From positions 248,001-312,000 of the forward strand of contig MU266327.1 in the NCBI GenBank assembly GCA_021014945.1: DNA of 64,000 nt, in the 5' to 3' direction. The position numbers were made by a program, and so were the translations under genes. Position 1 is the stretch's first letter. Each line of letters begins with the position of its first letter. Of this stretch, positions 47,548 through 58,882 are shown piece after piece. The notes under the pieces were generated by a model. The model did no database searches. It saw nothing but the letters and a program-made list of their open reading frames with translations, and had not been told where the DNA came from. This stretch comes from Leucogyrophana mollusca (lineage: Eukaryota; Basidiomycota; Agaricomycetes; Boletales).

Positions 47548-49389
47548 GTATGGAGCTGTCTACTCTTCCGTACTAGACTCGGACATCTGACACGCCCGCA
47601 GAATACTTACTCTATTCGCTTTGTCCTTGAGAGACTTCATATATATATAGAGGTCATCCCGACTAGGGAACCCGTGTTGCTGGCTCTGACCAGTGGATCA
47701 TACCTTTTAGAAGGAAGGCACGTCCTTCCTCCGAGGAATCAACTTGTCCCACGCTTATGGACTCAAACGGAATGAGCTGACGGTCGAGCGGAGTATCAGG
47801 GCTGGCCTGCCGGTGACGACCACATGTCTTTACCGTAATCAGATAACTTCTCGTCTCCCGCTGGCAAACGCGGACGCAGGCAGATAGAGAAGTCCACCAG
47901 CTTCCGCCAAACTCATTCGAGGCAGACAAGTCGATGGCAGGGGAGATTGGGGCGCCTCGAACCAAGGGATTGTACCAGCATTGCAGCTCGAACTCAGATA
48001 TTCCATGCGCCCGTAGGACGGCCGGATCCATGCAAGTACGACACTTTGTGACCCTATGGCGCATACTTAGCAACTGAGCCGAACGCAATATTGCCGCGGG
48101 ACACCATCTTCCATTGCATCTTTGACAGAGCGTGAGCTTGGTAAATGGATGAATGTGTTAAACATCCGTTCTTGCATTTCTCGTCAGTGCCACCCCTCTC
48201 TGAATGGTAGCGTCCACTAATGGACCGACTACCAGCGCCCGCCATTTCTGCAAAAGGATGCCAGGCAAGTGTGCTGGCGGAGTGTGTTCGGCTCTTTGCG
48301 TCGGTATGCGTATTTCCTATACTTTTCTTGAATCCTCAAAAGTCATCAACAATTCCTGATCCCACGAGGCACGGCAACTGGACTCAAGAAGCCACTCTGG
48401 GCATGCATTTGTAAATGATGCGAGATTCGTTGTGCGCATTGAATTCAACGCTGATGATCTGACAGATCAGGCCATCAGGGCTCCAACCTCACAGACTAAG
48501 AAGGAACAACTGTCTTTCTTCTATCTGGTTTGCCTACGGGAGGCTACTTACAGAGGGACCATAACTGCGTGCACTTTCTCTGCCAGGCGACGCGTCCTGA
48601 CGCGAGCGATCGGTACTTCAGCCCCAGGACGAGTGCGCCCTTACAAAGCTTGTGCATCTTGAGTTTGTCATCGGGGAAATGCAGCTGCGTTTTTTTATAG
48701 CCTTTTGGCCTCCAATCTCTACTATGACCATTATGGCACTGGTATGCATCCGTGTTCTGCACTTCTCTGGCGTGCTTTATCGTTTCTGACATCCCGGTAG
48801 CAATACTCTGCGTTCATTTTTATCACCGACCCCTGCTGCATGTTGAATGGAGGCACGAAGTGAGATGCTCAGGAACCTTGTTGACCCAGTTGACCGGCGC
48901 TGCCGAGAGGAGATCTTCTCAACACGATCAAATTGTTGAGGCCCGTTCAATCCATAAGGTATAGTGGCCGATAGTTTCTCTTTCCCCTTATCTCCTCCAT
49001 TTTTCAGGAACCTCGCAAGCGCAGAGAGATCATAGCGACGCTTGCCCGGGAAGATGTAAGCTTCGGCTCCAACCATAAAACGCGTTCCATCGGAGCCGTA
49101 AACCTGATAGGAAGCTAGCGAGGCCTTTCTGATTCCATCAAACTCCCGTGGACGTGTGACTGGAGCTCGCTTTGGTTGAAACCCGATTACCGGCCCACCC
49201 CTGAACTGCAGCGAAAACGCCATTCCTGACAATTCGCGAAAGCCACCATTGCAAATCCCGTGTTGTCACATCGGGTGTGATTTTCTTCAGCTTGTATAAG
49301 ATTGGGTCACTGATGTTGGAGTGTTTCTGACCTGTTATCGCCTCCTCGTCATTACCCCGCCAGAGATAAATTATCCTGCGATCTCGACG
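47548..49389. other. Intergenic region with open frames of unknown status
   Basis: About 1.8 kb upstream of P450 copy 2. Two minus-strand frames look somewhat protein-like. One, 49223-48777, begins MAFSLQFRGGPVIGFQPKRA and continues RFMVGAEAYIFPGKRRYDLS (about 148 codons). The other, 48088-47663, contains ISEFELQCWYNPLVRGAPIS. Neither matches a family I know and no splice partners are evident. They could be orphan genes or chance. Confidence 0.3.
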
Positions 49390-51529
49390 ATGACCTTCTC
49401 ACTGACGTGGCTAGACGTTTCTGTGGCTATCGCGGGCCTATTCATCGTCAATAAACTCATCAAACAGAAGGCCACTTTACCGCTCCCTCCTGGCCCCAGG
49501 AAATTACCTCTCCTAGGTAATCTGCTCGACATTCCCTCCGAAGAGCCATGGGTTACTTTTGCGAAGTGGGGAAAAGAACATGGTGTGTTCCTCCCTTGGC
49601 CGTCCGCTGTAACACACCCTTAGTCCCTGCAGGTGATATTTCATCGGTCCAGGTCCTCGGGCAACACATGATCATCTTGAATGCCGCACAACCTGCGATA
49701 GACTTGCTGGACAAGAGGAGCCTCACTTACTCAGATCGCCCCACTCTTACCTTGGCATGCGACCTTATTGGTTGGAATCGTTCACTCGTCCTGTCGCAAT
49801 ATGGGAGCCATTTCAAGGAGATCCGCAAAAACATATATCGTGTCATTGGTAGCCGCGGTAACCTTGAAAAATACCATGGTCTTATCGAGCGCCAGTCCCA
49901 TCGTTTCGTGAAGCGCCTTTTGGCTACACCGGACAGTTTAGCGGACCACATTCGATGGTATGTTGACGCCTAACCGTCTGTCGTGTCTGTTGTACACCTG
50001 CGTTCACAGGGTGGCTGGTGCAATCGTCCTTGTGATCTCACACGGATACGAAGTGCAGGATGAGAACGACCCATATCTCGAAACTGCCGACACAGCAATA
50101 CACTATTTCTCGATAACAACCTCTGCTGGTGCCTTTCTCGTGGACGTGTTACCAATCCGTAAGTTGTTCGACTCTGACCCCTCTAGCCTCATATTGATGC
50201 ATCAACTATCAGTGAGGCACCTGCCTGCTTGGTTTCCAGGTGCGACGTTCAAGAAGATAGCAAAACTAGGCTCAGAGAGCCTCACCGAAATGACCGACAA
50301 ACCCCACGATGTCGTGAAAGCACAGATGGTCCGTATGTGTTCACAGGCATCAACCTGACGTGTGTTGATAACTGTCATCCTTAAACTAGGCCGCCGGCAC
50401 CGCATTGCATTCTTTTACGTCAGAGTTACTGGAAGGTAGAGAGCTATCCGATGATGAAGAAGAAGCCATCAAATGGTCGGCTCAGACACTGTATTCTGGT
50501 AGGCGCGAGACCATTATTGGTTCCTTTCTTAACTGAATTACTTTGCTTGCTTTCAGGCGGCGCTGACACGGTGAGAGCGTATCGAGGTCCTTTGATGTTG
50601 CCCTCGAGCTTAGATCATGCAACTAGACGGTCTCTGCGACTCATTCATTCTTCCTTGCCATGACCCTTTTCCCTGACGTCCAGAGGAAGGCCCAAGCGGA
50701 AATCGATGCTGTTATTGGTACCAACAGACTTCCCACTATCGCTGACCGCGAGTCCCTCCCATACATGAACGCGCTGACCCTCGAAGTGCTGCGATGGTTT
50801 TCCCTCGCACCCCTTGGTACGTGAAAGGCGTGGATTCACGAGTAGCTCGCCGTTAACTTGGGAATCTCAGGGGTTGCCCATGTTGCAACGGAAGACGACG
50901 TATACGAGGGCTATTTCATACCAAAGGGCTCCTTGGTTGTTCCGAATATATGGTGTGTTCGAGGCCCTTCGCGTTCTGGCTTTAACAATCAGCCCATTGT
51001 GTCTGCAGGCAAATGCTCCACGACCCGCGTGTTTATGCCGAGCCCATGGAATTCAAGCCCGAACGTTTCCTTCCCTCCGAGGGAGAGGAGGCGGAGACTG
51101 ATCCACACAATGTTTGTTTTGGTTTTGGCAGACGGTATGGGCCTCTCCATAAGGCTGATACACGCATACTGACTAACTTGGGCAATCATACATCTCATAG
51201 ACAATGTCCGGGTAAGTTCTAACAACCTCCCGCTCTGATTCCGTGATATGGAACTAAGAGTGTTGCCAGGTATTGTCCTGGCAGAAACATCCCTGTTCAT
51301 TGAGTGTGCACTGACTCTGGCAGTCTTCAATATTTCCAAGGCTACCGAGAACGGTAGACTTGTCACACCTAAAGTCGAGCAGACTACTGGTACCATAAGG
51401 TGCGTGCTGGCTGTTGTCATCGAGATGTAGCCGACCTACTTCCAATCCCCCAGTCATCCGAAACCGTTCAAATTTTCCCTAACTCCTCGTTCTGCGAAGG
51501 CTCTGGAGCTGGTACAACAGGAGGCATAG
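49390..51529 (+). CDS. Cytochrome P450 monooxygenase, OrdA-like (copy 2)
   Basis: Paralogue of the P450 at 13756-15899, with the same architecture. The start at 49390 gives MTFSLTWLDVSVAIAGLFIV (anchor) and LPLPPGPRKLPLLGNLLDIP. The first exon ends GKEHG and splices to GDISSVQVLGQHMIILNAAQ. Then YGSHFKEIRKNIYRVIGSRG, FTSELLEGRELSDDEEEAIK, the I-helix GGADT, the K-helix segment TLEVLRWF (ExxR), FKPERFLPSEGEEAETDP (PERF) and FGFGRR joined through an 11-nt exon (51201-51211) to QCPG, giving the haem Cys. It ends RSAKALELVQQEA. All motifs are intact, so it is not a pseudogene. Substrate unknown. Confidence 0.93.
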
Positions 51530-51856
51530 CATTGTCAGTCATGCTCGAAGTTTGTAGCAGCAGCGTCGCGGACATCCCCCATGTAAGTATGTAGCTCTTC
51601 GTGGTCCTGAGTCTATTGTATGTACCTCGCGTGTACAAAAGCTGTCGCACAGCCTGGGACTAATGTTATCTTTCCTGTCCTGGAAGATCGCGGGCGCTGG
51701 CGTGAAATCAGCGCCCAGATGATCAATGATTGTCTCGATATAGTTCTACACGAGGCGCACCAAGTGGGGATTCAGCTGAGGAAACAAATGGGTGACCTCT
51801 TATCTTGAATCTCCTTTCATTCCCATCTTTCAAGTCCTCAGCAGCACCCACCGCGA
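51530..51856. other. Intergenic spacer
   Basis: About 330 bp between P450 copy 2 and the APSPY-repeat gene on the same strand. A plus frame ending near 51808 (HEAHQVGIQLRKQMGDLLS) is open but has no recognised family. I see nothing firm. Confidence 0.5.
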
Positions 51857-54126
51857 TGAGTGGGGCAGGCGGATTCGCGATGCCAGCGCAGCAGCCGCAG
51901 CCATTCTCACCTCCTGCTGGAGGAGAGATCAGTCCAGGATCTATAACGTACACGACATCTACGGGTCCGGATGGACGAGTTATATACCATCCATTTAGGT
52001 GAGCTTCTAGGTTCATCGTGTCGTCGCGTCACATCGCTGATCATAAGCTATATAACCTCAGAGCGGTGCCAGCGAGGCGAGTCCTCGCGCACTGCGATTG
52101 AAGCTTGCCCTCCGTTAAAGCTGATTATCTTATCATCTTTCCTAGCTACCAAACTCCGCAAGGCGTTGTTCATGGCATCCAGTGGGTGCCTGCAGAAGCG
52201 ACGCAAATCCTTCCTCAAGGAGCTCAGCCAGCTAATGCAGTGAGTAAGATGCTGTAACATAGTTCGGGTCTACCTACGTCGCATCCCAGGAATTCGCCGC
52301 ATCGTGGAACCGCGGTAACCTCAGCAGAGACGACGAGAAGGCTCTCGAAAAGTGGTGAGCTCTGTCTGAATCTCTGCACTTGTCGTCATGCAGTTCTAAT
52401 CGGACGAATAGGCAACGCCAAGAAGAGAAGCGCAGGAAGAAAGAAGAGAAGGAGGCAATTAAGCGACTCTCCCGGCGCGAACAGGAGAGAGAAGAGGATA
52501 TTCGTATCGCGCGCGAAAGGGATGCCCAGGCTCGCGAGCGTAGGAGGAGTTTCTATGGTGAGACGGCGCCAACTCCTGTTGGGTACCCGACTCCAGGCTC
52601 TGCAGCCTACGGTGCGTACCATAGCCCCAGCGGCGGCGACATGGACCGCCAATTCGCGAACATGGATCTGGGTCAGAGAGAACGGAAGTTGAGCTCCAGC
52701 TACGGAACGCGACCCAGGAAGTACTCCACCAGCGAGGCTGACAGGTCTTTGAACCGCAAGCCCAGCGGAAATTTTGCAGGAGAGCGAACTTCAATTTATA
52801 GCTCTTCCACTACTGGAATATACACGACCTCGCCCGTTACAGCCTATACGAGCCCAACGGGTTACCCCACCACCGCTGGCTATGGTGGGACCAATCCATA
52901 CAACCGCGCTACTTCTCCCTTCCGGCAGCCCAGTACCTACCAGACTTCCCCTAATGTGCGCCCGTCTGACTTTGGCACTGGACACCAGACGTCCACATAC
53001 CCTGGAGGCCCAGAACCCATTGCTAGAGCGGCTTCGCCGTATGCACGTGCGCATTCACCGTACGGCGCTCGAGCATCCTCCCCGATCCCGCCACCACGCG
53101 CCCCATCCCCTTACGCTAGAGCACCTTCCCCGTATGCCCCAGGCGCAAGAGCACCTTCTCCATATGCCCCGGGCGTAAGGGCGCCCTCTCCGTATGCCCC
53201 GGGTGCAAGGGCACCTTCTCCGTATGCCCCGGGCGCAAGAGCACCATCTCCGTACGTCCCTCCTGGCCAAATCCAATCTGGAGTATACCCTCGCGGACAC
53301 ATCTTTGAGGGTCAGCCGATTCCGAGGTCTCGTGCATCCTCTCCTATGCCTGGTGCTGTTGGAGGTGTTGCTTTCCCATCTTCTCCCCGCATGCCTTCCG
53401 CAGGCGTCGGTGCGGATCAACAGCTGGCTGCGCCCGAAGCGTTCTCTCGTCCTGCTAACGCTGCCCAGCCATATACCCCCTTCAACGTCATGAAGATTCA
53501 GGAAATGGACCAGTTCTACGACCAGATTCCACGCATGCCGCTAGTCCTTGACACCCATGATGTGTACCATCAAGATTGGATCCGGTTCATGAATGTATGT
53601 CCCATTCATCGCTCTCTTTCCCCGTCTTCTCACTACTATCCCCCCCTTTTAGGACATCGCTCTTGCCTGGGCTGGAAAGATGCCCATCCCTGAGTTCACT
53701 CGAGGCGTCCCACCGAAGCGCTCTAACCTAGTCGCCGACCTCATCGACTTGTGGAATACGTCATTCTTCCTCACTCGTAGAGTGGAAGTTGTCTTGTACA
53801 AGGGGCGCGAGCGTCGTTCTGGTCCTAATGCTGGCACGACTGACCACCACCTTCCTACCTTTGATTCGGATCTCTCTGATTCCTCGGACTCTTCCTCCTC
53901 GGAGTCTGACTCGGACTCCGAGAGATACCCCTCTTACGGTCGCGACCTCGCCGAGTCCAAGAGACGACGACGAGAGAAGAAAGAAGAGAAGAAGAGACGC
54001 AAGAAGGAGAAGAAGCTGAGGAAGAAGGCCAAGGAACTCGAAAAGCAGTATGCGTTGTATTTGACTTATGTGCCGCCTAGAGAAGTCCCGGGCAGCATCA
54101 CAGGAGGGTTCGGCTTCTATGCCTGA
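51857..54126 (+). CDS. Uncharacterised low-complexity protein with APSPY decapeptide repeats
   Basis: I recognise no named family. The start at 51857 gives MSGAGGFAMPAQQPQPFSPP, then SITYTTSTGPDGRVIYHPF, YQTPQGVVHGIQWVPAEATQ and a charged coiled coil (RQEEKRRKKEEKEAIKRLSR). The middle is Ser/Tyr/Pro/Gly-rich and contains five tandem decapeptides of the form ARAPSPYAPG (53115-53264). A more ordered C-terminal part follows: VMKIQEMDQFYDQIPRMPLV, DTHDVYHQDWIRFMN, then after an intron DIALAWAGKMPIPEFTRGVP and LIDLWNTSFFLTRRVEVVLY. A Ser/Asp run and a Lys/Arg/Glu helix precede the end SITGGFGFYA. The folded C-terminal block suggests a true domain, probably fungal-specific. Confidence 0.82.
53115..53264 (+). 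repeat. Coding minisatellite, five 30-bp units
   Basis: Units start at 53115, 53145, 53175, 53205 and 53235, each close to GCAAGAGCACCTTCTCCGTA followed by TGCCCCGGGC. They encode ARAPSPYAPG-type decapeptides. Units 2-4 are most alike and the outer two more diverged, the usual pattern of slippage or unequal exchange in the middle of an array. Confidence 0.92.
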
Positions 54127-54453
54127 TGGGCGCAGGACAGTGGAGAGGAGCACAAAGAACATGTAGGGGATCTCTAACAACGTTCCATTTCGCGATACTT
54201 ATGGTGTTGGCCGCTTTCCTTTGTTACGAATGCCGGAGTTACTTTTTGCTTATGATTGTACACTGTCCGTCTGGAATGCATGCATTTGTACAGTTTGTGC
54301 GAGTATGTCCGAGAAACGAGAGCACTATAACACTATACACTACGCATGCAGCACCGAGTCTATGTCTGGTGGTCAGCTAGTTGCTGAGAACCATCAAGTC
54401 ATGACACTATTGTGAAGCCAAGTCCTTCAAGGACATTAGTAAAATGAGATAAG

Positions 54454-57400
54454 TTACCATCCACCACGTCCTCGTCCTCTAGGCACGCTATTCCCGTATA
54501 CTCCACCACCATAACCTCCACCGTACGCGCCACGAGCCTGACCTACATTCGGCGCTCCGTAGCCCCCATATCCGCCATACCCGCCTCCTCCGGCTCCGCG
54601 TCCACCTCCCCGGTCGCTGCCTCCGCCATATCCGCCATACCCACCAGAATGACCTCCGCGGCCGTACGACGGTTGCTGGTACGGAGCCTGTGCTTGACCA
54701 TAAGGTGCCGGGGCGCCATAGCTGGGAGCCCCGCCTCTGGGAGGACCTCCACGAAGTGGTGCTCCTTGTGGTGGTGCCCCGCGAGGTGGGCCTTGGTAGC
54801 CTCCTCCATAGCCTCCGCCCCCTCCACCGTAGCTTTGTGCAGGGGGTCTTCCGTTGGAGCCATAGCGTCCAGATCCCTGCTGTGTTGAAGGGGGATAGGA
54901 CTGTCTTGGCTGCTGGTTGTAGGACGAAACGTATGATGTCGCTTGATAGGAGTTACCATTTGTGCTGCCATAGCCGTTATTGGAGTATGACCCATGAGAA
55001 GGAGGCCCTCCATATGAGCCGCCTCGTCCCCCACGGTCCATGCCACGTCCTCCTCCGCGTCCTCTACGTGCGCGAGGGTCGGTATCCTCCCGAGTTAGCT
55101 GACGCGGAGGTCTATGAGCACCGGGAAGCAGCATCGAGTGGTGAGGAGAGAGTTGTTTGGGAAAGAAGTACAACGCGGAAAGCGATCGGTCGTTCCTGAT
55201 GTCGGGGAGGTCAACCCCTGATAACGGGGAATAGTACGTCGATCCTGGTAAACAATCGGGATTTGGGAGGACACTTCCGCTAATGCCGTTACTAGCTTTG
55301 ACAGGCATAATCAAGGGCTGATACAAGTGATACAAAGGGATGAGCTTCATCGACGCCAGGAAACAGGAGAGACTCACCTCTTTCTCTTTCTGTTTCCGTT
55401 TCCCGTAAAGACTTTCGAAAAATGGATAGAGTTTGTGCTCATCAGCGACGAACATGACATCGTTACCCCAGCTATTACGACGAATCTCGTCTTCAGTAAG
55501 TTGGGGATAGCGAGTACCCATTGCCTCGAGTAGCCGGTTTGGATCGATGAAAGGCAGAAGAGCAACACCCTGCCATGCCATCTTCTTTCCATTCATGTCT
55601 ATCTGGAAGGTGGACGGATAAAAGTCGATGATTGGCGAGTCGTCGTTCAGCATGAGATCGTGGAAGACCTGCGGAATATGCTGTCGGCTGTTATATACAT
55701 TTTGTTAGTGCACTGTTTGTGGTAAACATGATGGAAATAATAACAAACCTAGAAGCCGGAAACACACCCATAAGCTGTTCATATGGTTTGAAAGGTTGTC
55801 CCAGATCAAATTGGATATTCATGGTGCTCATTTCCTCGAAGTCGGATGCGAACGGCGCAAAATGGTAAGGATAGTACCATTGCCATGACGGTGTCTGCGA
55901 AAGCAATAGCTTGTTAGCAAGAGAAAGGGCATTCAGTGTCGACACCTACCCCCTGATAGTAATAATGGAGCACCCAAGCAATTCCTTCGACGTAGTGCAT
56001 GGTAATCCTGGTCGGACTTTGTAAGTAATGAACGGTGTAGGGCACGGGGGTAAACCTACTTCCTACGGAACTCCTTATCGCTAGCACTTACACCAAACTT
56101 CTGTTGATAGTATCGATCCTTGTAACCTGGCTCGAAGAGTCTGCAAAACTGTGTTAGTACCACCGCATCGAGATAGACGCCAGGTCTCGTACCTCACTGT
56201 GTCCTCTTGCTCAACCGTGCCATCAGCTCTCACTACCAAGGCAAGCGAAGGTGATGGCTCTTCGTTTTCCTCTGTACTCTCGTCTTGTTCCTCAGCCACG
56301 TCTTCATTTTCCATATCTTCAATCTTTCGTTTGACACCAGCAACAGGAGCTTCCTCTGCATCGGGGTCGTCATCCCCTTCAGCGTCCATATCCTCGTCAA
56401 CAACGTTACCGTTGATTTCAGACAAAGCAGCTGCATTGCCTAGACCAGGAATTTCGGACATATCCACAGACTCAGAAGATGGTGGATTCGAAGAAGGCAC
56501 AGGCTCAGATGGTATCGATGAAGCAGTGGGTTTCACAGGAGCAAGGCCAGACAGCTCTGCCTTGAGCATCTCAGCGGCACTCATGTTCGCCATTCGAATA
56601 GCTGCTCGATTGGCTACTACATCACGGTTGGAACCGGCAAGAGCTTGAGCGGCGGCAGGCCCGTTCTGCACGGACTGCGGGGTAACTGGCGCGCCAAAGC
56701 CAATAGAGTCTGCCTTCGCAGCAAAATCATTTGCAGGACGCTGAGGTAGAGACGATGGAGCAGTATATGTCGTTGTGGATGCAGTCAATCCTAGAGCAGC
56801 AGAGGGGCCTGAGGCATTCTTTACTCCTTTGTTCATCGATCGTTCCAGTTTACGCCGTTTCGCATCCTGATCCTGACGTTGCTCAGCTACGGGGCGAGAA
56901 ATTAGATGTCTGAGAAGGGCACGTTTGATGGACACTGAACTTACTTTCCTGCCGCCGCTGGAAAATTTCGTCTTCTCTGCGCGCGAGACCCTCAAGGATA
57001 ATTTGCGCACGACTGAGCTCCAATTGTCCATGATTTGTCAAATATCCGCCCATTCTGCCTAGTTCGCTCTTCCATATCCTCAACAACGTATCAATCGCGC
57101 CTTCGCGAATCTCAAGTGACGGGAGGTGGGGCAAGAAATCGTTTCCGACAAAGAATATAAGCAGTACCCAATCATCAATGGCTTGCTCGAAGTTGAAAGG
57201 GAAGGGTGTGTGCGACACGTTCAGTTCGACCTCGAGATATTCGCGCAGAATGGCGACATCGAGGAAAATGAAAGGCTTCTTCTCCGGAGGTGGTTTTTTA
57301 ATTTCTGACTTTATCCCAGTACATTGAGCGGCATAGTGACCTTCTTGTCCACAGATTCGGCAGCCATTCCCTTTGTCTTGTGCGAAGACGTCCTCCCGAA

Positions 57401-58580
57401 GCACCCGGAAATACGGCTCGTGTGTTGCCAGAGCGAGCATTATGAGATCGGCGTCCTGCACAATAATTAGGATGATACCATTCGAAACGTTGTGGACACA
57501 TACCAAGCCGTAAATGACATGAGAAGTGTCGGGATTATGGCCTTGATTCGAGCGTTGCCGCCTGATAAAATCCATAATTTTGTGCTCTCCTTCTCCGGGG
57601 ACGCTCGCGTCAGATATGATAACTTGAAGCTATGTAATCATGAGTCCAGAGTTCTGTGTACTGTGATGAAGGACTTACGTCTTTCCATCCCGGATCGGTA
57701 TTCATCTTTTGAGCAACCCAGTACCGTAAAGACCTGGCAAGAAAATCCATAAAAGGCGTGCCAGGCGTGATAGCGTTCGTGTCCCAAGCTTTCTTGTTTT
57801 TTTCCTCGTCGCTGAGGACCTTGCCCATGGCTGTGATGAGATATTTAGTATGATGACTTGGCCGGTCAAAGCCGAAATGCGCTAACCTTCCCACTCCGCA
57901 ACAGCTATTTTGCGCGCTTCAGCTTTGTCCTTCGCTTCCTGAGCGGATCTGAATCGGCGGGACCGCTGCTGATTCATTTTGGCACGAGGGGCAACACCAT
58001 CTGGAAGAGCGCCCGTCAAAAAAGTTGCAGGTGGAGAAGTAGAAGTAACATACCTATGGCCATGAACAGTAGTTTACGAGGTCGAATCATGTTGACCACC
58101 CGTTCAGTGTAGCTGAAGATTTCCACCATCATCTCTTCCTCCGTCTCGGGAGCGGGCTATGAAAAAAGTAAGATGATTTATTACACGCATTGGAACACAG
58201 ACGCAACGCACTTTGCCTTCTGGGTGGGTACATGGGTGAACCTAGCGATATATTAGCCAAAGCGCTCGATCAATGGGCATACGAGCTCACAATTCCATTC
58301 ATATCGAGATATAAGTTATCGAATTCTGTGCCATTAGGATTGGGTTGAGTAATATCGACTGGAAGTTTAATGCTGTCCCCTGCAGCGTCGGGGACTTCGA
58401 CCTCTTCGTCTTCGATTACAGGCAGAACTGTGAGAGGTTAGCAGCGAACAACACCTTCAAAGGAAGCCGCCTCACCGATCTTTGGGTACTTTTTACTGAG
58501 CCATCGAAATAATGCGGGAACTCCCTGGAAGCGGCTCAGCGTTCAAAAACTGTAAACCAAGTGCACTTCAGACTCACCAT
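54454..58580 (-). CDS. RAT1: 5'-3' exoribonuclease 2 (RAT1/XRN2)
   Basis: Nuclear exonuclease that degrades RNA from 5' monophosphate ends, for transcription termination and rRNA processing. Exon 1 is only the ATG (58580-58578), followed by GTGAGT; exon 2 gives [16 protein letters not shown]. Then [44 protein letters not shown] and [20 protein letters not shown] with the acidic metal ligands, then [20 protein letters not shown]. The CCHC knuckle [14 protein letters not shown] distinguishes RAT1 from cytoplasmic XRN1. Later come [48 protein letters not shown] and [10 protein letters not shown]. The C-terminal 200 residues are Gly/Tyr/Pro/Arg-rich, ending [11 protein letters not shown]. It is divergent from GCD2. 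Confidence 0.95.
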
Positions 58581-58882
58581 AACTCTCCTTGCGCAATGTG
58601 GCGCTTGTTACTGATACTAGAATATAATGTTCGTGCCAATATAACGTCGTTTCTTGAGCCTCGGTCTGTCGTTGTACGGAGCAAAAGCGACTGCTGTCAG
58701 TGTGTGTTTTCGCAGCCACAACCTGTGCTCCAAAAGAGGATGCTGACCTAACTACTCCCACGCTCCCCACACAATGACTCGGGCCTGCACTGGGTCTAGT
58801 GGGGATTCCCTGATATGCCTTTCCGTCTTCCCGCCTTCCGCACACTTGCTTTTGCCCTCCTACCAGCTCACCCAACGGGAAC
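58581..58882. promoter_or_regulatory. Divergent promoter region, RAT1 and GCD2
   Basis: 302 bp separate the two start codons. A pyrimidine-rich stretch (58815-58865) precedes the GCD2 start. Both genes act in RNA metabolism or translation, so co-regulation is plausible but not shown. Confidence 0.45.

Noticed and set aside
53055..53420. Three overlapping minus-strand open frames across the APSPY repeat
   Set aside because: The repeat period (30 nt) is a multiple of three, so every antisense frame stays open automatically. They are shadows of the plus-strand gene.
56151..56648. 165-codon Ser-rich plus-strand frame opposite RAT1
   Set aside because: Antisense of the acidic linker of RAT1; Ser/Ala-rich composition is what the complement of Glu/Asp-rich codons gives.
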